Assembly: GCF_014642835.1 (NCBI RefSeq)
Contig: NZ_BMJA01000001.1
Location: forward strand, 1,907,267-1,971,266
Direction of reading: 5' to 3'
Origin: Dyella nitratireducens
Lineage (GTDB): Bacteria; Pseudomonadota; Gammaproteobacteria; Xanthomonadales; Rhodanobacteraceae
DNA: 64,000 nucleotides
The notes under the pieces are model-generated. The model was not told the DNA's origin. It ran no database searches and saw only the letters and a list, made by a program, of their open reading frames with translations. This document shows positions 44,145-52,873 of the stretch, piece after piece (the first letter of the stretch is position 1; each line of letters opens with the position of its first letter). The translations under genes were made by a program, and so were the position numbers.

Positions 44145-44720
44145 TTACGAAACCCAATCTGGAAAGTCAACCAGCACCTTCCATTTACCCTTGACGCGGC
44201 GCAGGTACACGTAAGAACCTCCTCCGCATAGGGAACCGCAGTAATGGGCCATGTAGACAATTGCGATTTCGCCATCCGGTGAATATCCCGGAAGGCTCAC
44301 CGATGTCCAACCGGTAGCCCCAGGAAATGATTTGTAGAATTTCTTCCAAGCATCGTCCAGCGATACTTTGTTTGCTAAATTTGACTGCTGATCGAAGAAC
44401 CGTTGGATTTCCTGCTCACGAATCAGTCTAGCCCTCTGGCACTCAAGAACTTCTGGAAGCAACGCAGCGGAGCCGTTTCTGCGTTCGAGATCGGAAAAAG
44501 CACCGGATTCATCAGCATCCCCCATGTCGTCAGCCGGTCGGGGAGCAGCAGTTGTAGACGACAGTACGACGTAACCATTCTTCGCTTGGCACAGCGAAAT
44601 TAGGGCGACCTGTAACACCGCTGTGTCTTCTTGATGAGCCGTATGAACAGGTGCGCCAGCCAGTGATGACAGGCATGGCAATATTGTGAAGGTAAAGACC
44701 GCGACGTTGCGTTTAAGCAT
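44145..44720 (-). CDS. Secreted protein with signal peptide
   Basis: A 191-residue protein from ATG 44720, after a near-perfect GAGGGAAGGA. Signal peptide (VAVFTFTILPCLSSLAGA). The C-terminal part (GWTSVSLPGYSPDGEIAIVYM and YCGSLCGGGSYVYLRRVKGKWKV) has a Cys pair and a hydrophobic strand. Unknown family; localisation differs from the cytosolic neighbours. Confidence 0.65.
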   Translation of the reverse strand: MLKRNVAVFTFTILPCLSSLAGAPVHTAHQEDTAVLQVALISLCQAKNGYVVLSSTTAAPRPADDMGDADESGAFSDLERRNGSAALLPEVLECQRARLIREQEIQRFFDQQSNLANKVSLDDAWKKFYKSFPGATGWTSVSLPGYSPDGEIAIVYMAHYCGSLCGGGSYVYLRRVKGKWKVLVDFPDWVS

Positions 44721-44840
44721 TCCTTCCCTCCAAGAATCTCGCTTAAATTGGATTGCTTGCCGGTGCTTTTGGCATCTCCGCTTTAGGTCGTAAGCGGACA
44801 TATTCAATTCATCAATAACAAGGCAAGCCCACTCCGTCAT

Positions 44841-45260
44841 CTAATTTTCGGCCAAAGGCACCCTCGCACTCATCGCTTCAAACCAACGGTCACTTGGGTA
44901 AGTGAAAAGCAAATAAGCACCGTAGAAAGTAATGAAAAGTGCGACCCAATCGATCACGACAAATAGCGGCGACGTCTGCCACCACGTTTCTGAAATATTG
45001 AACATAACGCCTATGCTGAGCGTTTTGATAGTGAGATAAGTAGCGCGCGCCCAGCTTCTACCGCGCGCAATGCGATGCAAGAAAAACCACGATAGAAGGA
45101 TCGATATCGTTACCTCGATCACAACCCATGTCAGCCCTGTCTGTATGCGAAAGATCAACGTATTTACCAAGGCATCGACTTCGTTGATGCCAACGGCGAT
45201 CCAAAGCGCAGTGATGCCCTGGCGCACTTCAATTGGCTTTTCGGGCTTGCCACCGTTCAT
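44841..45260 (-). CDS. Four-helix membrane protein
   Basis: A 139-residue protein; ATG 45260 is preferred over upstream ATGs because GGAG sits 7 bases before it. Four hydrophobic helices: ITALWIAVGINEVDALVNTLIF, WVVIEVTISILLSWFFLH, ATYLTIKTLSIGVMF, LFVVIDWVALFITFYGAYLLF in outline. Repeats at 44776 and (decayed) near 45402 flank it. Confidence 0.6.
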   Translation of the reverse strand: MNGGKPEKPIEVRQGITALWIAVGINEVDALVNTLIFRIQTGLTWVVIEVTISILLSWFFLHRIARGRSWARATYLTIKTLSIGVMFNISETWWQTSPLFVVIDWVALFITFYGAYLLFTYPSDRWFEAMSARVPLAEN

Positions 45261-45428
45261 GACCATGCTCCGCGCAAACCGCCGGCGTGACACCTTATCG
45301 ACGAAACCTCGTCTTTGACAACACCATTACACCTATCCATAGATGCCCCCCATTTAGACATCACGACAATCGACTCATGGTTCAGAGTGCGGTACTGGAA
45401 AGCTCACTCTGCTCGGAAGCCGACATTA

Positions 45429-45704
45429 CTAAGGGTTCAACGACAATAGTCCGCTGATCGCAAGCAAGCGGGCCAGAACGTAGTGACCGAAGGCAGCGAA
45501 TTCATCCTCGGACAGCTCGAGGGCGGAGAGCTCGGATGGTTCATAATCCTTGAAGGTCACAAAGACGTCATGCTGCCATAGCCCAGGATTATCAGGTGCT
45601 TGATTCGCAACGTCATCAAGCACAACCCTTAGCTTCCCATTTGGTAGCTTCAAAACGCTGCAAGCGACAGCTCGCGCGCCTCTTTCGTTGTTGCTGCTGT
45701 CCAT
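45429..45704 (-). CDS. Acidic orphan protein
   Basis: A 91-residue protein from ATG 45704 (GGGAGAC upstream). Beta strand then acidic helix: VACSVLKLPNGKLRVVLDDVA, ALELSEDEFAAFGHYVLARLL. No family recognised; the shape is immunity-like. The flanking palindromes are a decayed one near 45402 and a clear one at 45755. Confidence 0.5.
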   Translation of the reverse strand: MDSSNNERGARAVACSVLKLPNGKLRVVLDDVANQAPDNPGLWQHDVFVTFKDYEPSELSALELSEDEFAAFGHYVLARLLAISGLLSLNP

Positions 45705-45787
45705 AAAGTCTCCCGTAAACCCGGCCGCCGCCCTCAAGCCCGATATTGACAAAGGTTCATCATGGGTCGAAGGTGGATACTTATTAA

Positions 45788-46201
45788 CTAGTCACCGAAG
45801 AACGCATCCATCGCCAAGTCGCTCCAACCATGCTCATGCTTTGACCAATTCTTGGATGGACTGACTGGCAGGAACGCACTCCGGCAATATCCCTGTCGCT
45901 TCTCGAAATCGAATAAGGCATGCGGAAAGTCATTTATTAGAAGAACGACCTTGCGGCCGTCTTCTGACCAACCGATCTTTACGGTAGAAGCGAGCGCACC
46001 GTCCTTGATTTGGGAAACGTTGTAGACGTGCAAGACGTCCTGAATAGGGTTGCCAGCGGCAGACATGTCCAGTGCATAGAAGTAGCCGGTTTGGCCGTCA
46101 TCTTCGAAAACAGCTGCAAAACGACCTTTTGGCGAACTTCCTTCAACGATAACGGGAGTACCAACCATCACCTCGTTTGCTGCAACCACTTCTATTGTCA
46201 T
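45788..46201 (-). CDS. DUF2251-like protein
   Basis: A 137-residue protein with GAGGTCAT before ATG. The core FEDDGQTGYFYALD, then IQDVLHVYNV and WSEDGRKVVLLINDFPHALFDFE, matches what I remember of DUF2251, a family common beside polymorphic toxin/immunity loci. No enzymatic motif. It is flanked by palindromes at 45755 and 46228. Confidence 0.75.
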   Translation of the reverse strand: MTIEVVAANEVMVGTPVIVEGSSPKGRFAAVFEDDGQTGYFYALDMSAAGNPIQDVLHVYNVSQIKDGALASTVKIGWSEDGRKVVLLINDFPHALFDFEKRQGYCRSAFLPVSPSKNWSKHEHGWSDLAMDAFFGD

Positions 46202-46252
46202 ATGACCTCTAAGTCCTTGGCCAAATTGTCCGCCTCGGATCGGAAGCGGACG

Positions 46253-46564
46253 CTACTCAGGGTGATACAGGAAACGGGAGTACCGTTGTGCGTAGAACTC
46301 ATCAAGCGAACAACTACCCTCGAAAAGCTCTGACCACACCTCGTATGCGTCTACAAGAGGTTTCCCGTCCTGCTCATAACCGACTTGCTCAGGATATGCG
46401 ATCCAAGCAGTGCCTCCTGAATAGGCTTTTGCTTCGGTACTCGCTTTCGCATGGGCTTCATCCGAAGAAGTAGCCTCGAAGACAACGATTCTCTCTTCGA
46501 AGATCGAAGTTCCATCACTTTTTTCGCCCCATTGGTAGATGGTGCGGATGCCATACCAAGCCAT
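46253..46564 (-). CDS. DUF4288-like protein
   Basis: A 103-residue protein: WYGIRTIYQWGEKSDGTSIFEERIVVFEA, then SDEAHAKASTEAKAY fits DUF4288, an orphan/immunity-like family. GAGATAAGCAC precedes ATG. Flanked by palindromes at 46228 and 46618. Confidence 0.7.
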   Translation of the reverse strand: MAWYGIRTIYQWGEKSDGTSIFEERIVVFEATSSDEAHAKASTEAKAYSGGTAWIAYPEQVGYEQDGKPLVDAYEVWSELFEGSCSLDEFYAQRYSRFLYHPE

Positions 46565-46662
46565 GTGCTTATCTCGAAATGTGTTTTAGCCAATCATCGC
46601 ACCGCGTACTTAGAAGTGCCTGCTCTGGATCGGAAGCGGTCGGTACCGCACATCCCACTAGG

Positions 46663-46866
46663 CTACGGCTGCTGTCTAACCCCCAGCTCAATCAGCCTCG
46701 CGCGACAGGCGGCTGCAAGACCTTCATGATCGATTAGAAGGTCATATTCGCGCCCATTAACCAGCTTATAGCCAATGACCTGACCATCCATGAAGTAGTC
46801 GTCAACAGTCAGCCCGTCGCGAAACAACCATGCATCAATCTCTTGCTTAGTCTTCGGGACGTCCAT
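46663..46866 (-). CDS. Small orphan protein
   Basis: 67 residues with GAGGAAGAA before ATG. Compact alpha-beta pattern: TKQEIDAWLFRDGLTVDDYF, GREYDLLIDHEGLAAACRARL. Unknown family. Flanked by palindromes at 46618 and 46883. Confidence 0.55.
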   Translation of the reverse strand: MDVPKTKQEIDAWLFRDGLTVDDYFMDGQVIGYKLVNGREYDLLIDHEGLAAACRARLIELGVRQQP

Positions 46867-46921
46867 TTCTTCCTCATGTGAGGGCCGCTTCGGGTTTCGG
46901 ACCTATGATCCATCTTGAAAA

Positions 46922-47200
46922 CTAATGCTTCTGGTCCGGCGGATGGAGACCAGACCAGATCTGGCTAACGTCTTCACTTCTCTCTGATGGATAGCCCGTG
47001 CGTGGCACATTTCCGCGCTGAGTCAGCATAAATAAACCCAAAAGCACGCCACCCACAATCGGGATGGCCCAAATGACCAGAATTTGCAGGATCTTTTGGC
47101 GGCCGCTTAAAGCCGAGCTGCTCGCAACAGCTACAGACACGACGAGATTCAGGATTGCCACAATGATCGAGGCATCTTTAATGACATCATGGACACTCAT
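46922..47200 (-). CDS. Small two-helix membrane protein
   Basis: 92 residues from ATG 47200 (GAGGTGTTCG upstream). Two hydrophobic helices (SIIVAILNLVVSVAVASS, ILVIWAIPIVGGVLLGLFML) and a polar tail. Fits a PLDc_N/phage-shock-like small membrane protein but no clear family. Flanked by palindromes at 46883 and 47231. Confidence 0.6.
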   Translation of the reverse strand: MSVHDVIKDASIIVAILNLVVSVAVASSSALSGRQKILQILVIWAIPIVGGVLLGLFMLTQRGNVPRTGYPSERSEDVSQIWSGLHPPDQKH

Positions 47201-47338
47201 CGAACACCTCAGGGCTGGCTTTAACGAACCGTCCGCCTTAGATCGGAAGCGGACATGACAAACATTCCCATACCACCTAAAAGAGCCTTCCTGTATTTGG
47301 ATCGGAGGCCAATTTTCTGCCATCTTCACGTTCGACTA

Positions 47339-47797
47339 TCAAATTCCCCTTCCGAACAACGCTCTCAATCTATCAAGCGCTGGAAACCCCAGTTCTTGCG
47401 CGAAACCAAAGGCCTGTTCCGCTTCACTCGCACCACCGCCATACTCCCAAACATGCAGGTAAAACATGTGCATCAGCGCGTGGTAGACGCTTGGCCCGTG
47501 AACTTCAACATCCCGTGGTAAATCTCGATAGAAACTAACAAATTCGGGGCTATCGGATGCGATGTCCGCTCCATAGATTGCTCCGGAGTGTTCTCACATA
47601 GGCAGTATCACCCTGGGCTGCAACTCTTCCCAATGACCCGGATTTAGCGGAGATCCCTGTGTATAGAATGATGTCGGCTCTTTAAAGAGATAGCGCAATG
47701 TTTCGGGAGCGTTGAGTGTTTTCACAAAGCATAGGATGCGATTACTTAAATGCAATCACTCAAACTCCTGCTGTCGATCTGCCTCAGCTACGTGCAT
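47339..47797 (-). pseudogene. Orphan cassette gene with two in-frame TGA codons
   Basis: Reading from ATG 47797 the reverse strand encodes 152 residues broken by TGA at 47756-47758 and 47594-47596, in the same frame throughout (HVAEADRQQEFE, then a stop, then HLSNRILCFVKTLNAPETL, later a stop, then EHSGAIYGADIASDSPEFV and LMHMFYLHVWEYGGGASEAE). The three pieces look like one globular protein, so this is a decaying gene. A palindrome lies 38 bases upstream (47835) and another downstream at 47231. Confidence 0.65.
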
Positions 47798-47955
47798 AAC
47801 GTCGCTCGCATTCGTGGATACTTTGAGTTCGGATGTCTGTTTCGGATCGGGGGCGGACATTGGGGTCGATGTGCGTCCGCTTTCAGACAGTTCGACCCAG
47901 AGCAGACATGTCGACAGGCAGAGAGCGTGCGCAGATCGTCCACAAAAAAAGCATG

Positions 47956-48402
47956 CTACCGCAAAGCAGCCCGGAGACTCGCTGCCAACTCAATTCGCTC
48001 TCCGGTGGTGTAGGGCACTTTCTGCCCCGCGTGCAATCCGTCATTTGAGTAGCGAGGAAATACATGAAGATGGTAGTGCCACACATCTTGATTACCGGCT
48101 GGACCGTTGTGTTGGCGAGTGGAGATTCCCTCACACCCAAAGGCATTCCGCATAGCGTGCGCTAGGCGACGTGTGGCGCGAAAGAAGTCGCTGCCAAGGT
48201 TGTCCGGGATATCCAGCACGTTCTCATAGTGGCGCCGAGGTATCACCAGGCAATTGCCCTTTATTTCAGCGTAGTGGTGAGTCGGAACCAAGGCGAACAC
48301 GTTGGCATCTACCAAGACAATGGCTGATTCTGGAGCAGGCGATGGAAGCGTCTCCGCAATACCGCAGAACGGACACTCGTACCCGGGTGGAGCATTCTTC
48401 AT
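47956..48402 (-). CDS. HIT-family protein (histidine-triad nucleotide hydrolase)
   Basis: A 148-residue protein. N-terminal CPFCGIAE zinc-type pair and the triad HYHLHVFPR near residue 110; LVDANVFALVPTHHYAEIKG and PRRHYENVLD complete the fold. HIT proteins hydrolyse nucleotide phosphoramidates and dinucleoside polyphosphates. A common cassette or accessory gene. A palindrome lies upstream at 48446 and another downstream at 47835. Confidence 0.9.
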   Translation of the reverse strand: MKNAPPGYECPFCGIAETLPSPAPESAIVLVDANVFALVPTHHYAEIKGNCLVIPRRHYENVLDIPDNLGSDFFRATRRLAHAMRNAFGCEGISTRQHNGPAGNQDVWHYHLHVFPRYSNDGLHAGQKVPYTTGERIELAASLRAALR

Positions 48403-48475
48403 AGGCCTATCCCCCTTGAAAACCCCGTTACATCATCCTGGCCATGTTCGCTTCGGGTCGGAAGCGGACCTCCGT

Positions 48476-48826
48476 CTAGGCATTTGTTTCGGCAAAACGA
48501 ATCAGTAGAGCTTCGCACGAGCCTCTTGCAAGGTCAGCCGCTCTAGCTTCCAGCCTCGCAATCTCGGGTTCAAGGGCTTTGATTGCATGTTCCGCCCAAA
48601 GATGCCTCGTAGCCCAGGTGGGTAAGTGGTCAGTTTCAGAATTGATCCCGACAAATGCCCTGAAGTCATCGTCGAAATCGGCAACGCCTCCAACCCGGCT
48701 GCGTAGGTAGACGACCTGCGGCGCCGCCTCTAGGTACGAGCAATAGCCACTCAGCACTAATCGCAACAGATAAGCCAACTGTTGCCGAGCTTCTCTCTCC
48801 TCCTCGTTCAGTGGTGGCCTGTCCAT
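48476..48826 (-). CDS. Helical orphan protein
   Basis: 116 residues, all alpha: EEREARQQLAYLLRLVLSGYCSYL at the start and EHAIKALEPEIARLEARAADL at the end. AAGGG precedes ATG. No family recognised; immunity-like size. The repeat at 48446 lies 6 bases after its stop. Confidence 0.55.
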   Translation of the reverse strand: MDRPPLNEEEREARQQLAYLLRLVLSGYCSYLEAAPQVVYLRSRVGGVADFDDDFRAFVGINSETDHLPTWATRHLWAEHAIKALEPEIARLEARAADLARGSCEALLIRFAETNA

Positions 48827-48923
48827 GAAAATCCCTTTGATTCGTGAGCTTCGAGCTGCATCCGCTTCGAGTCGGAAGCGGGCTTGCCATACGCCCCTAC
48901 AAACTTAACAGCACCAGCGAGAG

Positions 48924-49301
48924 TTATCGTGGTGCCGAGATGATGTCGATTACGGGTACCCTCGCGTAGAAGCCCATAGGCCCGTCATAAACTGCAATTT
49001 GCCGCACTTGCCGCTTATCCCTAAGATACTCTACAGCCTCAATGAGGAGAGGATCGCTCCGAAGCAGCTCTATTTCGTTGTCGGCAAACGCCTTGCCAAG
49101 CTTCACTGCCCGTGGCCTGCCTTCTACAATGATGCGCCAGAGCATTGCTTCGGCAGGCATCGAGTCATCGAGCCGGAAAACAAACGTTCGCGTACCGTCG
49201 ACAAAGGTAATCGTTTCACCGACCCAACTAACGTCCATTCCTTTGTCATAGAGCGCTTTCAGCTCCAAATCTTCATGACGTTCGCAGTTGATCTTCATCA
49301 T
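48924..49301 (-). CDS. Orphan protein
   Basis: About 125 residues; starts at 49301 (MMKINCERHEDLEL) or 49298. A longer frame begins inside the decayed repeat near 49334 and is rejected. Alternating strands and helices: VSWVGETITFVDGTRTFVFRLDD, RPRAVKLGKAFADNEIELLR. Unknown family. Confidence 0.55.
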   Translation of the reverse strand: MMKINCERHEDLELKALYDKGMDVSWVGETITFVDGTRTFVFRLDDSMPAEAMLWRIIVEGRPRAVKLGKAFADNEIELLRSDPLLIEAVEYLRDKRQVRQIAVYDGPMGFYARVPVIDIISAPR

Positions 49302-49419
49302 TGGTAGAACGTAGTTAACGATTTCGAAATAGAGCCTTTTACGGGTTGAAAAACGCACCTCTGGCTTGCAAGCGATTTATCACCTCCAGCCCCGCTTTCG
49401 AACCGGCGCTGCATAGCAG

Positions 49420-50166
49420 TCACCTCTCCGCCTTGGCCTGCAACTCCCTGACATAACCAAGCTCGTCGATCGACCTCTGATCTCCCGGACTGATGCTGAG
49501 GCAGGCGTTGTACTTCTGTACCGCCTCGTCGAGCTTATGAAGCTCGACCAGCACATAGCCTTGGCCACGCAGAGCATGGCAGCGGAGTGTGATCTTTTGC
49601 TCGGGCGGTGCAAATTCAGCGGCGCCATCTGCACTCTGAAACTTATCCAGCGCGCTTGACCAGTTCTTTTCGTCTTCGTAGACATTCCCAAGCTCGGAGA
49701 GAAACTGGGAATTGAAGGGCGAGAGCGCCAGCGCTTGCTTAAGGCTTGCCTCGGCATGAACCAGGTCGCCCATGGAGACATACGCGTAGCCACGAAGGTA
49801 ATAAGCCATCGCCCAATTGGGCTTGCTCAACACCACCGAATCTTGATGGTTACTGGAAGCGATGCCCGAATAGAGGAAGGCCTCCGTCAGGGTTTCGGCG
49901 CAATAGACTTGCTTCTTGCTATGGGCGTAGGCCGTTTCGTAGGCGTGGATGACCTGCGCAAGCGGACCGTTGATGGCATCGGCATTCATGCCCGCCTTGA
50001 TCTGGGCCATGGCTTGCTGCAGAAGCTGCTCCTGGACGGCATCGTCAACCGGCGAACTGGCCGATGTTTCAGGCGGTGGCGCAGCAGGTGCCGCCTGCGC
50101 ACAACAAGCCGCGCCCCATCCCAACGCAAGCAAGATAAACCCCATCCGTAAGAACGCAGCCGCCAT
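49420..50166 (-). CDS. Secreted TPR-repeat protein
   Basis: A 248-residue protein from ATG 50166 (GGGGGAGT upstream). Signal peptide ends ACCAQAAP. TPR-like helical pairs: PNWAMAYYLRGYAYVSMGDLVHAEASLKQAL, FLSELGNVYEDEKNWSSALDKF, CHALRGQGYVLVELHKLDEAVQKY in outline. Probably a periplasmic protein-protein adaptor. A second TPR protein occurs at 59945. Confidence 0.8.
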   Translation of the reverse strand: MAAAFLRMGFILLALGWGAACCAQAAPAAPPPETSASSPVDDAVQEQLLQQAMAQIKAGMNADAINGPLAQVIHAYETAYAHSKKQVYCAETLTEAFLYSGIASSNHQDSVVLSKPNWAMAYYLRGYAYVSMGDLVHAEASLKQALALSPFNSQFLSELGNVYEDEKNWSSALDKFQSADGAAEFAPPEQKITLRCHALRGQGYVLVELHKLDEAVQKYNACLSISPGDQRSIDELGYVRELQAKAER

Positions 50167-50388
50167 ACTCCCCCCGGTCCCATGGCCTGATTTTCTCAAA
50201 AAAGCCTAGTCCGACTTCGGTTTGCGGCGCAAGTCTCGCCAACATCAGGCTAGGCATTAACTACCCCTATAGGTCCCTGAGGTCATCGACAAATCGGAGT
50301 GTCTGCTGCGGGTCGAAAGCGGACCTGACATGTTCCATGACATTGAGCGCAGGCCGATTAGCTAACGATGGCACCCAACGCCGATCCA

Positions 50389-51324
50389 TTAATTCATCCC
50401 GCGTGATAGAGCATGGAGCTGTTCAAGATTAAGTTGAATAAGTGGAATGAATAGCCATAAAGCCACTAATGTAACGACAACAACGAGCGCTAGGAAAAGC
50501 GCTTCGGCCCTGGGATATTGTTCATCTTCCACATCATCCAAGATGTCTCCCAGTTTGACGTCCCCATAGTTTTTCATCGACTCGAAGAGGCCTCGCAGTT
50601 TTGGATCATTCAAGTCATTTTTGTTGATGGAAATCCGTATCTTTTCATTTTGACGTCCTTTTACCTGCCGGATGATCGAGAACCTAAAGCTCGGAACACC
50701 TCTGCTTTGCGCAATGACATCGATGGCATAGCCGAGAACGTCGTTTGCCGCGATAGTTGTTTTTGACACCGCGAGCGTGACGGTGATCGATCGATCATCG
50801 ATCACTGTTTTTTGCCAGAACATGCTCAAAAACCAGAAACTGCAAAACACGCAGAAAGCGCAAAAAATGGCGATGTGGATGCCTGTGTGTTGTCCCGGAT
50901 TTGGATGATGACGTGCCGAATAGACAAGGCTAAGTACATAACCCAGTTGCACTACGTTGATAGTGATGATTATCAAGATAGGGATGATTATCCGCGCAAT
51001 AACAGAGTTTTTATACGTGTGCGGAAGAGGATAAAACTTTTCGAGATAATCAGCACAGCTATCTGCTGTGTAGAGGCTTTCCCTGGCCTTCATCTCACCT
51101 TGGACATTACCTGAGGGAAGGTCACCTCGCTGCGTCGCTTGCTGCGACGCGGATAAATGACATGAATCAGGCGAGGCATAAGAAGCAACCCTTTCGTACG
51201 AGGCCGACGAATCATGCGAAGTCTTCGCATACGCCCTTCCGCATGATGGACACTGCCAATCGGGTGCTTGATCAGATGGCCTTCTTTGATAACCACAAGC
51301 TTGACATATGGTTTCCATGCCCAC
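50389..51324 (-). CDS. Zinc-ribbon membrane protein, paralog A
   Basis: A 311-residue protein. N-terminal ribbon CQACGYQ...CPSCGRAY, then a second soluble stretch, two adjacent membrane helices (about 110-160), a cytoplasmic beta-rich domain (about 160-265; MKNYGDVKLGDILDDVED) and a final helix. The gene at 56466 encodes a clear paralog (shared SCADYLEKFYPLPHTYK-type motif, NDVLGYA, SLFxSMKNYGDV). It lacks a signal peptide. Function unknown. Confidence 0.7.
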   Translation of the reverse strand: MGMETICQACGYQRRPSDQAPDWQCPSCGRAYAKTSHDSSASYERVASYASPDSCHLSASQQATQRGDLPSGNVQGEMKARESLYTADSCADYLEKFYPLPHTYKNSVIARIIIPILIIITINVVQLGYVLSLVYSARHHPNPGQHTGIHIAIFCAFCVFCSFWFLSMFWQKTVIDDRSITVTLAVSKTTIAANDVLGYAIDVIAQSRGVPSFRFSIIRQVKGRQNEKIRISINKNDLNDPKLRGLFESMKNYGDVKLGDILDDVEDEQYPRAEALFLALVVVVTLVALWLFIPLIQLNLEQLHALSRGMN

Positions 51325-51426
51325 CCCTATCTAGGTCGATCGAATGCCGTTATCGAAATCAGTTGTTAGTAAACAGTCCGCTTTGTGTTGCGGGCCTCAG
51401 CTTCATTTGAAGGAGCGCCGTCACTA

Positions 51427-52257
51427 TTAGTACGGCGCCTCAAGCTTTTCGAATTGCATGGGTGAAAAGTCATGCAGCAACTTCTCACTGAGCAGACCCT
51501 TGACGTCAAGCCACCCGGAGTGCAGGCAACCGTTGGCGGCCCATATCAATCGAGTGCCATCAAGTTCTGCCCATTCCCAATCGATTTTTGAGACCACCTC
51601 TTCAGTGCGAGAGTTGAATAGTTCGTGCGTATCGAAATAGACGCCGCGACCGACAGAATGACCGAGGCTAGTGTGAGCTCGCTTACGAAGAATCCAGTGG
51701 TTGTTCACACGCTTTTCAAAGACGCTCACTTGGTCGCCGTCCCCATTCGGTGCCGAGTGCTTCAGTAGCCAACCATCGCGTTGCAGACGGATGTAGTACA
51801 CACCAGGGCATTCCCCACCGTATTGCTCGTGCCAGGGGTATTCAACGACTCTTCGTAAACGTCGATCTTCCTCTTGTAATTCGTGCCCATACCCATCATT
51901 CAACCAGTAGTCGGTTGATGTCTGAAAGAGTCCACCACCGTGCCAACAATCGCCCTTTGCAAAGAGTGACACGGCCTTCAGGTACGGGGCCTTGGAAATA
52001 GCGGTCCATGAACCCTTGGCGCTGGATTTCCAACGTCCGTTCATCGCAAAGTAGATCAAGTGCTTGCCGTCGGGAGATAAATCGCAGCGACGCTCGTAGA
52101 TGCGACCGTACAACCATTGCCCAATCTTGAATGTGTCCGTCTTTCTATCCCATCCGATGAGTGCGGTGTGGCGCGTCGGGCCGCGACGAACCACTACCGC
52201 GGCAGCAGCATCGCGAGCCAGCAATACATGAATTCGAGGGGGAATCGGTCGTTTCAT
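51427..52257 (-). CDS. Orphan protein with propeller-like repeats
   Basis: 276 residues, Trp/Tyr-rich, alternating strands with TALIGWDRKTDTFKIGQWLYG, DLSPDGKHLIYFAMNGRW and IDWEWAELDGTRLIWAANGC, reminiscent of WD40/PD40 blades. No signal peptide. A palindrome lies downstream at 51376 and another upstream at 52313. Confidence 0.55.
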   Translation of the reverse strand: MKRPIPPRIHVLLARDAAAAVVVRRGPTRHTALIGWDRKTDTFKIGQWLYGRIYERRCDLSPDGKHLIYFAMNGRWKSSAKGSWTAISKAPYLKAVSLFAKGDCWHGGGLFQTSTDYWLNDGYGHELQEEDRRLRRVVEYPWHEQYGGECPGVYYIRLQRDGWLLKHSAPNGDGDQVSVFEKRVNNHWILRKRAHTSLGHSVGRGVYFDTHELFNSRTEEVVSKIDWEWAELDGTRLIWAANGCLHSGWLDVKGLLSEKLLHDFSPMQFEKLEAPY

Positions 52258-52360
52258 CTAAAACGCCTGATGCTGGGAGGAGTCGTTGAGTGAATGTTAC
52301 AGGCTGCTCAATGTCCGCTATAGGTTGCGAAAGCTGCCTCTCCGCTTCGATTTATCCAGA

Positions 52361-52753
52361 TCAGCGGTGACGAGCTCTCTCCGATATCGCCCGTACGCGC
52401 TTAAGCATAGCTACTTTGCTGCTTGCCCATGCCCCACACCATGCCCCCATCAATCCGATCGAGCCCATAAGGGTGAAAAGTAAAGTTGGGGCGAACCAAT
52501 GCCAGCCTTCCCTTTGGAAAAAGGCGAATTCAAATAACCTACTTCGATCTAGCAGCGCTAGCGTTGACACACTAAACGGTAAGCTGACCCCGAAAGTCAC
52601 CACGAAAAAAAGAGTCTTAGCCTTTGCATCCGTCACCAGCCAGGCCTTGCATTGAGGACATTTGAAGTCCCTCCCGAATCGCGATGGCACGAAGTTCATC
52701 ACTCTCGTCTCGAAAGCACGGCCGCATGCTGGACACATCCCACGGACATTCAT
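52361..52753 (-). CDS. Zinc-ribbon membrane protein, family B
   Basis: 130 residues from ATG 52753. N-terminal zinc ribbon: CPACGRAF...CPQCKAWLV, then two membrane helices (VVTFGVSLPFSVSTLAL, LLFTLMGSIGLMGAWCGAW). A related protein, with the same CxxC...CxxC-plus-two-helix plan, lies at 55242. Flanked by palindromes at 52313 and 52809. Confidence 0.6.
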   Translation of the reverse strand: MNVRGMCPACGRAFETRVMNFVPSRFGRDFKCPQCKAWLVTDAKAKTLFFVVTFGVSLPFSVSTLALLDRSRLFEFAFFQREGWHWFAPTLLFTLMGSIGLMGAWCGAWASSKVAMLKRVRAISERARHR

Positions 52754-52873
52754 CAATTCGAAAAATCCCTATGGCTTGGACTTATGCAATTTGTTGAGCA
52801 ACGAACATGTCCGCTTCGGGTCGAAAGCGGACATGCGCCCTACCTCCGATAACACAGGTGAGTCGCCCTGGAC

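Noticed and set aside
47594-47758. Selenocysteine recoding at the two in-frame TGA codons
   Set aside because: No selenocysteine insertion element was identified by eye and the neighbouring residues do not match known selenoproteins.
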